Positions 1-8,550 of a stretch of 64,000 nt of DNA are shown here, in pieces (position 1 is the first letter of the stretch; each line of letters starts with the position of its first letter). The position numbers and the translations under genes are program-made. Origin of the DNA: Salibaculum halophilum (GTDB lineage: Bacteria > Pseudomonadota > Alphaproteobacteria > Rhodobacterales > Rhodobacteraceae); contig NZ_MSIT01000013.1 of the NCBI RefSeq assembly GCF_002094885.1, positions 1 to 64,000 of the forward strand. Direction: 5' to 3'. The notes beneath the pieces were generated by a model, which did not search any database, was not told where the DNA came from, and saw only the letters and a program-made list of their open reading frames with translations.

Positions 1-532
1 ATTGCGCGGCGCCATCGGGCGCGGGGGCCGCCGGGGCGGCCGGCGCGGCCGCCTCGACGACCAGGGCGTCGTCCCCAGCCCCGGTTGCGCCCGCGCCCGC
101 GATCGGGGCCGCCGCCCCCATGGCCATGACCGTGGGCGCCTTGTCCTTCAGTTCCAGGATCGCCTTCTGCGCGGTCTTGGGCCCGACCCCCTTGGCCGCG
201 GCGACCGCCGACCAGTCGCCCAGCGCCATGGCCCGGCTGACCCCGTCGGCCCCCAACGTGCCCAGGATCGCCAGCGAAGCCTTGGCCCCGATGCCCTGCA
301 CGCTCATCAGCAGGCGGTGCCATTCCTTTTCCACCAGCGAGGGAAAGCCGAACAGCTGCAACAGGTCGTCGCGCACCAGCAGGTCGGTATAAAGCGAAAC
401 CGCCTCGCCCGGGCCGGGCAGCGCGGCCATGGTCCGGTCCGAGACGAAGACGACATAGCCCACCCCGCGCACGTCGATGAGGACGTGATCCTCGGCGCGG
501 TAGTCGAGCCGCCCGGACAGCCGCCCGATCAT
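1..532 (-). CDS. ruvA: Holliday junction branch migration protein RuvA (3' end outside window)
   Basis: RuvA binds four-way DNA junctions and loads the RuvB motor during recombinational repair. The start [12 protein letters not shown] and the two helix-hairpin-helix segments ([14 protein letters not shown] and [13 protein letters not shown]) are visible, followed by an Ala/Pro-rich linker that leads to the C-terminal RuvB-binding domain. About 177 residues are present; the gene runs off the left edge, so the C-terminus is missing. Its ATG at 532-530 overlaps the ruvC stop by an ATGA junction, so the two are almost certainly one translationally coupled operon, with ruvB expected just outside the window. 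Confidence 0.95.
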   Translation of the reverse strand, partial: MIGRLSGRLDYRAEDHVLIDVRGVGYVVFVSDRTMAALPGPGEAVSLYTDLLVRDDLLQLFGFPSLVEKEWHRLLMSVQGIGAKASLAILGTLGADGVSRAMALGDWSAVAAAKGVGPKTAQKAILELKDKAPTVMAMGAAAPIAGAGATGAGDDALVVEAAAPAAPAAPAPDGAAQ

Positions 533-1035
533 GCCGTGGCCCCCCGGATCGCCCGCGCCAATTGCCCCGCCGATTGCAGGTGATGCGCATGGCAGATCGC
601 GATGGCCAGCGCATCGGCGGCATCCGGCCCGGCCAGTTCGACCCCAGGCAGCTGCAGCCGCACCATGTGCGCGATCTGGTCCTTGTCGGCATGGCCCACG
701 CCCACCACCGCCTTCTTGACGGCATTGGGCGCGTATTCGCCCACGGCCAGCCCGGCGCGGGCCACCACCAGCATGGCCACCCCGCGCGCCTGGCCCAGCT
801 TGAGCGTGCCGGCCCCGTCCTTGTTGACGAAGGTCTGTTCCACCGCCGCGGCCTCGGGGGCATGCGCCGTGACAACTGCCTGCAACTGGTCATGAAGCGA
901 TAGCAGCCGCGCCGCCATCTCCGCGCCGGCTGATTCGCAGACGCCGTTTGCGAGGTGCGACACCCGCGTGCCCGCCACCTCGATCAGGCCCCAGCCTGTC
1001 TTGCGCAGCCCCGGATCAATGCCCAATACCCGCAT
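529..1035 (-). CDS. ruvC: Crossover junction endodeoxyribonuclease RuvC
   Basis: RuvC is the Holliday junction resolvase that cuts the junction held by RuvAB. The protein is 168 residues, the normal length. It carries the four acidic metal-binding residues at the same numbers as the E. coli enzyme: D7 (GIDPG), E66 (VEQTF), D138 and D141 (PDAADALA). It is upstream of ruvA with a 4-base overlap. The start at 1035 gives the family's canonical first residues, MRVLGIDPG. Confidence 0.97.
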   Translation of the reverse strand: MRVLGIDPGLRKTGWGLIEVAGTRVSHLANGVCESAGAEMAARLLSLHDQLQAVVTAHAPEAAAVEQTFVNKDGAGTLKLGQARGVAMLVVARAGLAVGEYAPNAVKKAVVGVGHADKDQIAHMVRLQLPGVELAGPDAADALAIAICHAHHLQSAGQLARAIRGATA

Positions 1036-1362
1036 GTCGCCCCGTCGTTATTGCCCTTTTGCAACAGCCCTAGCACAAAGAGCGAACACCGGCCAAGGTG
1101 CAATGCACGGCCCGAAAACGACGCGGCCTGTCCGCCCGCGACATCGCGCGATCACGATGGTCCGTTTTCGCCCTTTCCAAGCCTGAAAACGACATGGCCG
1201 GAACCCCGAATTTAATGAATTTAATCATCGGCTTGGCCAAAAATCCGGCCATGCTGAAAACGCATGAAAGCCATGCAAAAAACGCGCTGGCGCGGGGCGG
1301 CGGCGCTGCCTAATTGCGCACCAGGACACACCCGGCGCCCGCCCATTTCACAGGAGAGACCC
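1036..1362. promoter_or_regulatory. 327-base intergenic region with repeats between ruvC and the DUF1127 gene
   Basis: No gene is seen here. It must hold divergent promoters for ruvC (leftward) and the DUF1127 gene (rightward). Visible structure: a perfect 10-base inverted repeat, CATGGCCGGA at 1193-1202 and its complement at 1244-1253, which brackets an AT-rich tandem duplication of GAATTTAAT (1208-1216 and 1217-1225). The 7-mer GAAAACG occurs at 1114-1120, 1185-1191 and 1256-1262 and in reverse at 1163-1169. A ribosome binding site (CAGGAGAGA) lies at 1351-1359. No promoter could be assigned with certainty. Confidence 0.5.
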
Positions 1363-1557
1363 ATGGCCGCCATCGACATGACCCGCCCGCTCACCGGCTT
1401 CGGCTTCTCGTTCGCACGTGTCTTCGGCACTCTGGCCAGCTGGAACGACGCGCGCGCCACCCGCCGCGCCCTGTCCAGCCTCAGCCGCCGCGAACTTGAC
1501 GATATCGGCCTGTGCCCCGGTGACATCGACCGCATCGCCCGGGGGAAACGCCGCTGA
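1363..1557 (+). CDS. DUF1127 (YjiS-like) small protein
   Basis: A 64-residue protein whose C-terminal half, SLSRRELDDIGLCPGDIDRI, is the arginine-rich DUF1127 motif. Small DUF1127 proteins are common in alphaproteobacteria; some are linked to phosphate, RNA turnover or carbon metabolism, but the role of this one is not known. I chose the ATG at 1363 because a good Shine-Dalgarno (CAGGAGAGA) sits 3 to 11 bases upstream and the protein then begins MAAIDMTRP. The more upstream in-frame ATG at 1264 lacks such a site. A strong terminator follows. Confidence 0.8.
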   Translation: MAAIDMTRPLTGFGFSFARVFGTLASWNDARATRRALSSLSRRELDDIGLCPGDIDRIARGKRR

Positions 1558-1598
1558 GCGCAGCGCAGGTGAGGCGGCCAAAGGGGCCGCGACACGAT

Positions 1599-1638
1599 AC
1601 GGCCGCGTCGGAACACACCGGCGCGGCCGTTTGATTTA
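1599..1638 (+). terminator. Rho-independent terminator after the DUF1127 gene
   Basis: Perfect 9-base inverted repeat ACGGCCGCG (1599-1607) and CGCGGCCGT (1622-1630) followed by a T-rich tail (TTGATTT). A second smaller hairpin, GCGGCC at 1574-1579 with GGCCGC at 1585-1590, precedes it. It lies just beyond the stop of the DUF1127 gene and before the end of the leftward gene that follows. Confidence 0.7.
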
Positions 1639-1667
1639 TCCGGTCGGAGCGGTTTTCGCCGGCGCGC

Positions 1668-2015
1668 TCAACGCCGCAGGTACGGCCGAAGCTCACTGCC
1701 GATCCAGACAGTCACGCCGTCGGGCTGCATCAGCCAGGCCCCGGCCCGTTCGACCGGCGTGCCGTCGCGCAGGTCATCGACGCGTTCCGCATAGCCCGCG
1801 GCACCGATATGGACCCAGAGCACGGACTTGAAGGCGAACCCGAGCAGCACCACGATCAGGATGCCGCGCAGCGGAACCCGCGGTCGCGCGACCCGCGGCC
1901 GGGCGCGGATCAGCCCGTCCTTGCCAACGCGGTGAACAACACCATTGCGGCGCATGCGGTCGTGGTCCCGCACGACGCGGCCCACACGCTTTTCGAACCC
2001 GGAATCAATCGACAT
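1668..2015 (-). CDS. Hypothetical single-pass membrane protein
   Basis: A 115-residue protein of unknown function. The N-terminal 45 residues are very basic (cytoplasmic side), one hydrophobic segment (ILIVVLLGFAFKSVLWV, about residues 51-67) follows, and the remaining 48 or so residues would be periplasmic. The start at 2015 was chosen over the longer frame because AGTGAGG stands 5 bases upstream of this ATG. It lies 101 bases downstream of prmA in the same direction, so it may be co-transcribed. No named domain was recognised. Confidence 0.65.
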   Translation of the reverse strand: MSIDSGFEKRVGRVVRDHDRMRRNGVVHRVGKDGLIRARPRVARPRVPLRGILIVVLLGFAFKSVLWVHIGAAGYAERVDDLRDGTPVERAGAWLMQPDGVTVWIGSELRPYLRR

Positions 2016-2116
2016 GACAACCTCACTGTGACCCCCACCACAGTGTGTCGAAGGTGTCACCGAATTGTGGCAAAAATCGGGCAATCGCGGCGCGTTCACC
2101 GAGTTTGGGAGCGCGG

Positions 2117-2992
2117 TCACCCGGATTTGGTCAAAACCAGCGTTGTCCAGTCAACAATCTCGTCACTGGCGACAGGATTGAACCCGCAGCGTGCATAGGC
2201 CGCGCCAACCTCCTCGGCCTGGTGGGTCAGCAGCCCCGAGAGAATCACATGCCCGCCGGGGGCAGTATGGTCCGCGACAGCGGGCGCCAGATCGATCAGC
2301 GGCCCCTTCAGGATATTGGCGAAGACCAGGTCAAAGGGCGCGCGCCGGGCCAGCGGGTCGGCCTCGAATCCCGCGGCGGTGACACAGGTGACCGCCCCGG
2401 CCATGGCGTTGGCCGCGAGGTTGGCCTCGGCCACCTCGATAGCGACCGGGTCTATGTCGCTGGCGATGATCTGCGCGTCGGGAAGACACCTGGCCGCGGC
2501 CATGGCCAGCACCGCGGTGCCGCAGCCGATATCGGCGACATTGCGCGGCGCGATGCCCGCGCCAAGCAGCCGATCGAAGGCGCGCAGGCAGCCCAGCGTG
2601 GTGCCGTGGTGGCCGGTGCCAAAGGCCATGGCCGCCTCGATCAGCAGGCCCACGCGCCCCTCGGGCAGCTTGTCGGCGTCATGACTGCCGTGCACGAAAA
2701 AGCGCCCGGCCTCGACCGGGGCCAGCTCGCGTTTCACATGGGCGACCCAGTCGACCTCGGGCAGTTGCGACACGGCAAAGGGCCGGGCCCCGTGCGCCGC
2801 GGCCAGCAGCGCCAGCGCGACCTCATCGGGCGCCGCGTCGAAATAGCCGCCGACCTCCCACAGGCCCGAGCCGTCCTCCATCTCGAACACGCCCACCCCG
2901 GTCGGCGCGGGATCAAGCCCCTCCATCGCGGCGCCAAGCGCCTCGGCGGGGGCCTTGCCATCGAGGGTCGTCAGGGCGGTGAAGGTCGTCAT
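2117..2992 (-). CDS. prmA: Ribosomal protein L11 methyltransferase
   Basis: PrmA uses S-adenosylmethionine to trimethylate ribosomal protein L11. The 291-residue protein has an N-terminal substrate-recruitment domain and a Rossmann methyltransferase domain with the SAM-binding segment NVADIGCGTAVLAMAAA. The motif preceding it, AMAFGTGHHGTT, is the PrmA signature, and FDLVFANILKGPLIDLAP is the NPPY-like motif IV region in its PrmA form (NILxxPL). It follows the MFS gene after only 3 bases and is probably in the same transcript. Confidence 0.95.
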   Translation of the reverse strand: MTTFTALTTLDGKAPAEALGAAMEGLDPAPTGVGVFEMEDGSGLWEVGGYFDAAPDEVALALLAAAHGARPFAVSQLPEVDWVAHVKRELAPVEAGRFFVHGSHDADKLPEGRVGLLIEAAMAFGTGHHGTTLGCLRAFDRLLGAGIAPRNVADIGCGTAVLAMAAARCLPDAQIIASDIDPVAIEVAEANLAANAMAGAVTCVTAAGFEADPLARRAPFDLVFANILKGPLIDLAPAVADHTAPGGHVILSGLLTHQAEEVGAAYARCGFNPVASDEIVDWTTLVLTKSG

Positions 2993-2995
2993 GGG

Positions 2996-4225
2996 CTACT
3001 CCGCAGGGGCGGGCAGTGCCCGCGTCAGGATGGTTTCGTTTCCCGGGCCGGGATCGCGCGGGATCATCAGCGCAAGGGCCAGCGATATCCCCGCCATGCC
3101 CGCCGCCAGCCCGAAGACCGCCGCCGGCGAGGCCAACCAGAGATACCCCAGAAGCGCGGGCAGGAAAACCGCCGCGATATGGTTGATGGTGAAGGCCACC
3201 GCGGCTGTCGGGGCGATGTCGCCGGGATCGGCGATCTTCTGGAAATAGGTCTTCAGGGCCAGCGCCAGCGCGAAGAACATGTGGTCGATGACATAAAGCA
3301 CCGAGGCCAGCACCACCCCCCAGCCAAACCAGTAGACCCCGCCATAGGCGAGAAAGACGCCGATCAGCCCGAGGTATTCGAAGGCCAGCGCCGCGCGTTC
3401 GCCCCAAAGGCCGACAAGCCGCCCCATCAATGGCGCGAAGATCATGTTCGCCACGAGGTTGATAAGGAACAGCGCGGTGACCTGGTGCACCTCGAAGCCG
3501 AACCGTTCCACCATCATGAACCCGGCAAAGACCACGAAGATCTGCCGCCGCGCGCCCGACATGAACTGCAGCGCGTAATAGAGCCAGTAGCGCCGGCGCA
3601 GCACCATCTGCCTGAGTTGGGGATGCGGGCTGTCGAATTGCGGGTAGGCGAGATAGCAGAACAGCGCCACCACCGCCGTGATACCGCCCGAGACCATGTA
3701 GACGAAATCATAGCTCAGACCGAAGCTTTCCCAGGTCAGCACGATCAGCACGTAGGCCGCCAGCGTCGCCGCCGACCCGGCCGCGACGATCCAGCCCAGC
3801 ATCTGCGGCGCGCGCCGCTTGTCGATCCACTGCAGTTGAAGCGACTGGTTGACCGTCTCGAAGTAGTGGAACCCGATCGAGGACAGCATGGTTATGGTCA
3901 GAATGCCGCCCATCGAGGGAAACTGCGCGGTCAGCGCCGTAGAGACGCCGAGCATGGCCAGCGCGACGAGCCCCAGCACCTGTTCGCGAAACAGCATCAG
4001 CAGGGCGATCACCCCGATGGCCAAGAACCCCGGGATCTCGCGCACCGTGTGCAGCCAGCCGATGTCGGACCCGTCGAAGCCCGCGACCTCGACGACGAAA
4101 TTGTTCAGCAGCGCCGACCAGGTGGCGAAGGCCACCGGCATGGCCGCGGCCATCAGGAACAAGAGCGTCACGGGCCTGCGCCAGGGCGGCAGGGACCGAG
4201 CCTCGTCAAGGGAAAGGATGCGCAT
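2996..4225 (-). CDS. MFS transporter
   Basis: A 409-residue integral membrane protein with about 12 hydrophobic segments. The spacing and the basic loop between the halves (LRQMVLRRRYWLYYALQFM) fit the major facilitator superfamily. The substrate cannot be told from the sequence. The reading frame stays open far upstream, but the extension is antisense to the next gene. The ATG at 4225 (MRILSLDEARSLPPW) is the sensible start because hydrophobic segment 1 follows at about residue 20. It is transcribed ahead of prmA. A possible FNR-type site lies in the divergent promoter at 4292-4305. Confidence 0.85.
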   Translation of the reverse strand: MRILSLDEARSLPPWRRPVTLLFLMAAAMPVAFATWSALLNNFVVEVAGFDGSDIGWLHTVREIPGFLAIGVIALLMLFREQVLGLVALAMLGVSTALTAQFPSMGGILTITMLSSIGFHYFETVNQSLQLQWIDKRRAPQMLGWIVAAGSAATLAAYVLIVLTWESFGLSYDFVYMVSGGITAVVALFCYLAYPQFDSPHPQLRQMVLRRRYWLYYALQFMSGARRQIFVVFAGFMMVERFGFEVHQVTALFLINLVANMIFAPLMGRLVGLWGERAALAFEYLGLIGVFLAYGGVYWFGWGVVLASVLYVIDHMFFALALALKTYFQKIADPGDIAPTAAVAFTINHIAAVFLPALLGYLWLASPAAVFGLAAGMAGISLALALMIPRDPGPGNETILTRALPAPAE

Positions 4226-4291
4226 CGCGGGCGAAATACGCCTTTTCCGCGTCCTTGGCGAGAGGCAATGGAGCGACGCGGCCACCCGCGT

Positions 4292-4305
4292 CTGATCCAG
4301 GTCAA
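4292..4305. promoter_or_regulatory. Possible FnrL/FNR box
   Basis: CTGATCCAGGTCAA matches the FNR dyad TTGAT-N4-ATCAA at 8 of 10 defined positions. It lies in the 136-base divergent promoter region between the MFS gene and the YeeE-type gene, 67 bases before the MFS start codon. The match is by eye only. Confidence 0.3.
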
Positions 4306-4361
4306 GGCACTCGTATTCACGATGCGGCATGTTGGCGGAAACACCCCAGGATGACAGCCCC

Positions 4362-5429
4362 ATGAACCTGACCCTCTTTCTTGCCGAAACCCTGGGCGAG
4401 GCGCGGACCGCAGCGCTTTTCGGCCTCCTGACCGGCGTGATCTTCGGCGTGGCCGCCCAGCGGTCGCGCTTCTGCCTGCGCGCGGCGACCAGCGAGTTCG
4501 CCCGCGGCATCTGGGGCGACAAGGTCGCGGTCTGGCTGCTGACATTCTCCACCGCGCTGGTCTGGGTGCAGGGCGCGCGGCTGCTGGGCCATGTCGACGT
4601 CACCGAGGCGCGGATCATGGCCGTTCCGGGCAGTTGGTCGGGGGCGATCCTCGGCGGCCTGGTGTTCGGGGCCGGCATGATCCTGGCGCGGGGCTGTTCG
4701 GGGCGCCTGCTGGTGCTGGCGGCCACCGGCAACCTGCGCTCGGTCGTCTCGGGGCTGGTCTTCGCCGTGGTGGCGCAGATGTCGCTGCAGGGCTGGCTGA
4801 CCCCGCTGCGCGACCGGCTGGCCGGGCTCTGGATCACGCCGGGCGGACGCAACCTGGACCTGATGACCACCGCGCGCCTGCCCGACTGGGGCGGGCTGGC
4901 GCTGGGTATCGCGCTGGCCGGGCTGGCGCTGGCGCTGGCGCGGCGCAACCGGATCGGCGCCGCGCGGCTGATCTTTGCCTCGGGCGTGGGCTTTGCCGTG
5001 GCGATGGGCTGGTTCCTGACGACGGGTCTCAGCCGGATCGCCTTCGACCCCGTCACCATCGAGAGCGCGACCTTCACCGGCCCCTCGGCCAACACGCTGA
5101 TGTTCTTTCTCGAACCCGCGCCGGTGCTGACCTTCTCGATCGGCCTGGTGCCGGGGGTCTTTCTCGGCTCTTTTCTGGCCGCGATCCTGACCCGCGAATT
5201 CCGCTTCCAGGGCTTCGAGGGCGCGGCCAACATGCGCCGCGCCCTTACCGGGGCGGCGATGATGGGCTTCGGCGGGATGCTGGCGGGCGGCTGCGCCATC
5301 GGGGCCGGGGTGACCGGCGGATCGGTCTTCGCCGGCACAGCCTGGGTGGCGCTGACGGCCATGTGGGTGGGCGGCATGCTGACGGACTATCTGGTGGACC
5401 AGCGCGGCCCGCAGGCGCAGCCGGCCTGA
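4362..5429 (+). CDS. YeeE/YedE family sulfur-compound transporter
   Basis: A 355-residue polytopic membrane protein of the YeeE/YedE (DUF395) family; characterised members import thiosulfate. Three conserved cysteines thought to relay the sulfur substrate are all present: C38 (RSRFCLR), C112 (ARGCSGR) and C311 (GGCAIGAG). Two inverted half-repeats are evident, as usual in this fold. Characterised systems pair this protein with a small TusA-like partner (YeeD); none is adjacent here. The start at 4362 gives MNLTLFLAET; an upstream in-frame ATG at 4329 is possible. Thiosulfate as substrate is an inference from the family. Confidence 0.85.
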   Translation: MNLTLFLAETLGEARTAALFGLLTGVIFGVAAQRSRFCLRAATSEFARGIWGDKVAVWLLTFSTALVWVQGARLLGHVDVTEARIMAVPGSWSGAILGGLVFGAGMILARGCSGRLLVLAATGNLRSVVSGLVFAVVAQMSLQGWLTPLRDRLAGLWITPGGRNLDLMTTARLPDWGGLALGIALAGLALALARRNRIGAARLIFASGVGFAVAMGWFLTTGLSRIAFDPVTIESATFTGPSANTLMFFLEPAPVLTFSIGLVPGVFLGSFLAAILTREFRFQGFEGAANMRRALTGAAMMGFGGMLAGGCAIGAGVTGGSVFAGTAWVALTAMWVGGMLTDYLVDQRGPQAQPA

Positions 5430-5438
5430 GCGGCGCGC

Positions 5439-5481
5439 CGCTGCGTCGACGCAGCGGGGGCGATCCGTCGAAGGATCGCCC
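5439..5481. terminator. Double hairpin between convergent genes
   Basis: A perfect 18-base palindrome (CGCTGCGTC with its complement, 5439-5456) is followed by a hairpin with 9-base arms, GGGCGATCC (5458-5466) and GGATCGCCC (5473-5481), and a 6-base loop. It sits between the convergent YeeE-type gene and priA and could terminate both. There is no T-run, so its strength is uncertain. Confidence 0.6.
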
Positions 5482-5495
5482 GCCCGGCCCGACCG

Positions 5496-7697
5496 TCAGT
5501 AGAAAGACTGCGGATCGACGTCCACGGCCATGCGCAGGTCCCCCTTGAGCGTGACCTGCCCGGTCCATTCCGCCAGGGCCTGTTGCAGCGGCGCGGCCTT
5601 GTCGGCCTTGACCAGCAGGCGCACCCGGTGCCGGCCGCGGATGCGCGCGATGGGGGCCGGCGCCGGGCCGAAGACCTGCGCCCCGATCCGGCGCAGGGGC
5701 GCGTCGTTGCGCGCCATCTCCGTGCCCAGGTCGAAGACCGCCTGCGCCTCGGGCGCCGAGAGGATGATCCCGGCCATGCGCCCGTAGGGCGGCACGCCCG
5801 CGGCCTGGCGTTCGGCGGCCTCGGCGGCCCAGAAAGCCTCCTCGTCACCGCCCAGGATCGCGCGGATGACCGGATGCTCGGGCTGAAAGGTCTGAAGCAG
5901 CGCCGCGCCGGGCGTCGACGCCCGGCCCGCCCGGCCCGCCACCTGGCGCAGCAACTGGAACGTCCGTTCGGCCGCGCGCAGGTCCGACCCCTGCAGGCCG
6001 AGGTCGGCGTCGATCACGCCGACCAGCGTCAGCTCGGGAAAGTTGTGGCCCTTGGCGACCAGCTGCGTGCCGATGATGATATCCGCGTCACCCGCGGCGA
6101 TCCCCTCGATCGCCTCCTTCAGCGCCCGGGCCGAACCGAACAGATCGGACGACAGCACCGCGATGCGCGCCGCGGGCCAGAGCGCGCGGGCCTCTTCCTC
6201 CAGCCGCTCGACGCCCGGGCCGACCGGCGCGAGCCGGTCCTCGGCCCCACAGCTGGGGCAGGCGGTCGGCATCGGCCGCGTCTCGCCGCACTGATGACAC
6301 ATCAGCCGTTTCAGGAAGCGATGTTCAACCATCGAGGCGTCGCAGTCGTCGCAGCCGATCTGGTGGCCGCAGGCCCGACAGATCGTCACCGGGGCATAGC
6401 CGCGCCGATTGAGAAAAAGCAGCGCCTGTTCCCCGCGCGCGATCCGCGTGTCCACCGCCCGCTTGAGGCTGGGCGAGATCCATTTGCCGCCCGGCAGCTC
6501 CTCGAGCCGCATGTCGATGGCCGACATCTCGGGCATAACGGCCGCGCCGAAGCGGTCGGCGAGGTCCAGCCGCGCGTATTTGCCGGCCTGCGCGTTGGCC
6601 CAGCTTTCCAGGCTGGGCGTGGCCGAGGCCAGGACCACCTGCCCGCCGCTCAGCGAGGCGCGCAGCACGGCCATGTCGCGCGCGTTGTAAAGGACCCCGT
6701 CCTCCTGCTTGTAGGAGGTGTCGTGTTCCTCATCCACCACGATCAGCCCGAGATCGCGAAAGGGCAGGAACAGGGCCGACCGCGCGCCCACGACCACCTG
6801 GCACCCCCCCTGCCCGACCATCTTCCAGCAGCGCCGCCGCTCGGTCAGGGTCACGCCGGAATGCCACTCGGCCGGCTTCATGCCGAAGCGCGCCTCGATC
6901 CGGGTCAGGAACTGCTCGGTCAGGGCGATCTCGGGCAACAGGACAAGCGCCTGCCGCCCCGCGCGCAGGGTTGCGGCCACCGCCTCGAGATACACCTCGG
7001 TCTTGCCCGACCCGGTCACGCCCTTGAGCAGCGTCGTGCCGTAGCGCCCGGCCCTGATCCCCGCGCGCAGCGCCTCCGCCGCCTGCGCCTGCGCCGCGGT
7101 CAGGGTCTTGCCGCCGTGATCCGGGTCCAGCCGGGGGTAGGGCGTATCGCGCGGCGCGTCCTCATCGCGGACGGCACCCTGTTTGACCAGCCCCTTGATG
7201 ACCGAGGCCGACACCCCCGCCGTCTCGGCCAGTTCCGCCTGCGTGAAAGACAGCCCGCCATGGTCGCGCAGAACCCCGAGCACCCTTTCGCGCGCCGCGG
7301 TCATCCTGTCGGGCGCCGACTGGCCCAACCGGTAGACCCTGCGCATCGCCGGCGCATCGCCCAGGCCTGGGGCACGGGTGGCCAGCCGCAGCATGGCGGG
7401 CATGGGTGTCAGGGTATACGCCGCCGCCCGGTCCAGAAAGTCGCGCATGGCCGGGGTCATGGGCGCAAGGTCGAGCACCCGGATCACCGACCGGACCTTG
7501 GCCCGGTCATGGTCGCCGCGACCGGCCCCCCAGACAACGCCCAGCACCTTGCGCGGGCCCAGCGGCACCTCGACAAAGGCGCCCGGCCAGCACCCCCCCT
7601 CGGGCGCGGCGTAATCCAGCACCCGGTCCAGTGGCTGGGTGGTCAGCACGCCGACCAGCGCGCCCTCGTCGAAGAAGTCACCGGCGGCCGGGGTCAT
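5496..7697 (-). CDS. priA: Primosomal replication protein N' (PriA helicase)
   Basis: PriA restarts stalled replication forks: it is a 3'-5' superfamily 2 DNA helicase that recruits DnaB. The 733-residue product has the N-terminal DNA-binding domain, a Walker A motif GVTGSGKT (residues 226-233), the Walker B/DEAH-type box DEEH (322-325), and a zinc-binding cysteine cluster (CRACGHQIGCDDC and CHQCGETRPMPTACPSCG). The frame is open upstream to 7772, but the ATG at 7697 gives the family-like start and avoids the divergent promoter. It is divergent from the transaldolase gene by 92 bases. Confidence 0.95.
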   Translation of the reverse strand: MTPAAGDFFDEGALVGVLTTQPLDRVLDYAAPEGGCWPGAFVEVPLGPRKVLGVVWGAGRGDHDRAKVRSVIRVLDLAPMTPAMRDFLDRAAAYTLTPMPAMLRLATRAPGLGDAPAMRRVYRLGQSAPDRMTAARERVLGVLRDHGGLSFTQAELAETAGVSASVIKGLVKQGAVRDEDAPRDTPYPRLDPDHGGKTLTAAQAQAAEALRAGIRAGRYGTTLLKGVTGSGKTEVYLEAVAATLRAGRQALVLLPEIALTEQFLTRIEARFGMKPAEWHSGVTLTERRRCWKMVGQGGCQVVVGARSALFLPFRDLGLIVVDEEHDTSYKQEDGVLYNARDMAVLRASLSGGQVVLASATPSLESWANAQAGKYARLDLADRFGAAVMPEMSAIDMRLEELPGGKWISPSLKRAVDTRIARGEQALLFLNRRGYAPVTICRACGHQIGCDDCDASMVEHRFLKRLMCHQCGETRPMPTACPSCGAEDRLAPVGPGVERLEEEARALWPAARIAVLSSDLFGSARALKEAIEGIAAGDADIIIGTQLVAKGHNFPELTLVGVIDADLGLQGSDLRAAERTFQLLRQVAGRAGRASTPGAALLQTFQPEHPVIRAILGGDEEAFWAAEAAERQAAGVPPYGRMAGIILSAPEAQAVFDLGTEMARNDAPLRRIGAQVFGPAPAPIARIRGRHRVRLLVKADKAAPLQQALAEWTGQVTLKGDLRMAVDVDPQSFY

Positions 7698-7789
7698 GTT
7701 AGCGCAACCATGAAGGGGTTTCCGAAGTGCCTGATCTGGGGTAAACCCTGCCATGATCCCTGCCAACCCCACGCACCCGGAGTCCTGAC

Positions 7790-8443
7790 ATGAAGTTCTT
7801 TGTCGATACCGCCGACGTCGATGCCATACGAGACCTGCACGCCTTGGGTATGGTGGACGGCGTCACCACGAACCCCTCGCTGATCATGAAGTCGGGCCGC
7901 GACATCCACGAGGTCACCAAGGAAATCTGCGACATGGTCGAAGGGCCGGTCAGCGCCGAGGTCGTCGCCACCGAGGCCGAGGCCATGGTCGCCGAGGGCC
8001 GCAAGCTGGCCGCGATTGCCGACAACATCGCCGTCAAGGTGCCGCTGACCTGGGACGGGCTGCGCGCCTGCAAGACGCTCACCGACGAGGGCCGGATGGT
8101 CAATGTCACGCTGTGCTTCTCGGCCAACCAGGCGCTGCTGGCGGCCAAGGCGGGCGCGACCTTCATCTCGCCCTTCATCGGGCGGCTGGACGACCTCAAC
8201 CTCGACGGGCTGGAATTGATCGAGGACATCCGCACCATATACGACACCTACGGCTTCGACACCCAGATCCTCGCCGCCTCGATCCGGTCGGCCAACCACA
8301 TGAGCGACTGCGCCAAGATGGGCGCCGACGTGGCCACGGCGCCGCCGGCGGTGATCCACAAGATGGCCGAGCACGTGCTGACCGACAAGGGCCTCGCAGC
8401 CTTCCTCGAGGACGCGGCCAAGGCCGGCATCAAGATCGTCTGA
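7790..8443 (+). CDS. Fructose-6-phosphate aldolase / transaldolase (small TalC/FSA type)
   Basis: A 217-residue TIM-barrel enzyme of the short transaldolase/FSA subfamily, which either transfers dihydroxyacetone units (transaldolase) or reversibly cleaves fructose 6-phosphate. The Schiff-base lysine is K83 (AVKVPLT), with D6 (FFVDTAD) and the TTNPSL motif at 26-31. Sequence alone does not separate transaldolase (tal) from aldolase (fsa) activity. A clear ribosome binding site (CGGAGT) precedes the ATG. Confidence 0.93.
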   Translation: MKFFVDTADVDAIRDLHALGMVDGVTTNPSLIMKSGRDIHEVTKEICDMVEGPVSAEVVATEAEAMVAEGRKLAAIADNIAVKVPLTWDGLRACKTLTDEGRMVNVTLCFSANQALLAAKAGATFISPFIGRLDDLNLDGLELIEDIRTIYDTYGFDTQILAASIRSANHMSDCAKMGADVATAPPAVIHKMAEHVLTDKGLAAFLEDAAKAGIKIV

Positions 8444-8550
8444 CCGCGCGCGCCCCGCGGCTGGCAACACCCGGCCCGGGGCGGTATTTTGTTCTGGCCC
8501 GGCGCAAGCGGCTTCTGATATCCATTGAGCCAAACAAAAGGAATGGCCTC

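Noticed and set aside
2045-4354. A long plus-strand open frame opposite prmA and the MFS gene.
   Set aside because: Low-complexity product rich in His, Arg and Asp typical of antisense translation; prmA and the MFS gene are certain.
4226-5377. N-terminal extension of the MFS protein in frame.
   Set aside because: It would cover the YeeE-type gene on the opposite strand and has no family similarity; the ATG at 4225 begins the real protein.
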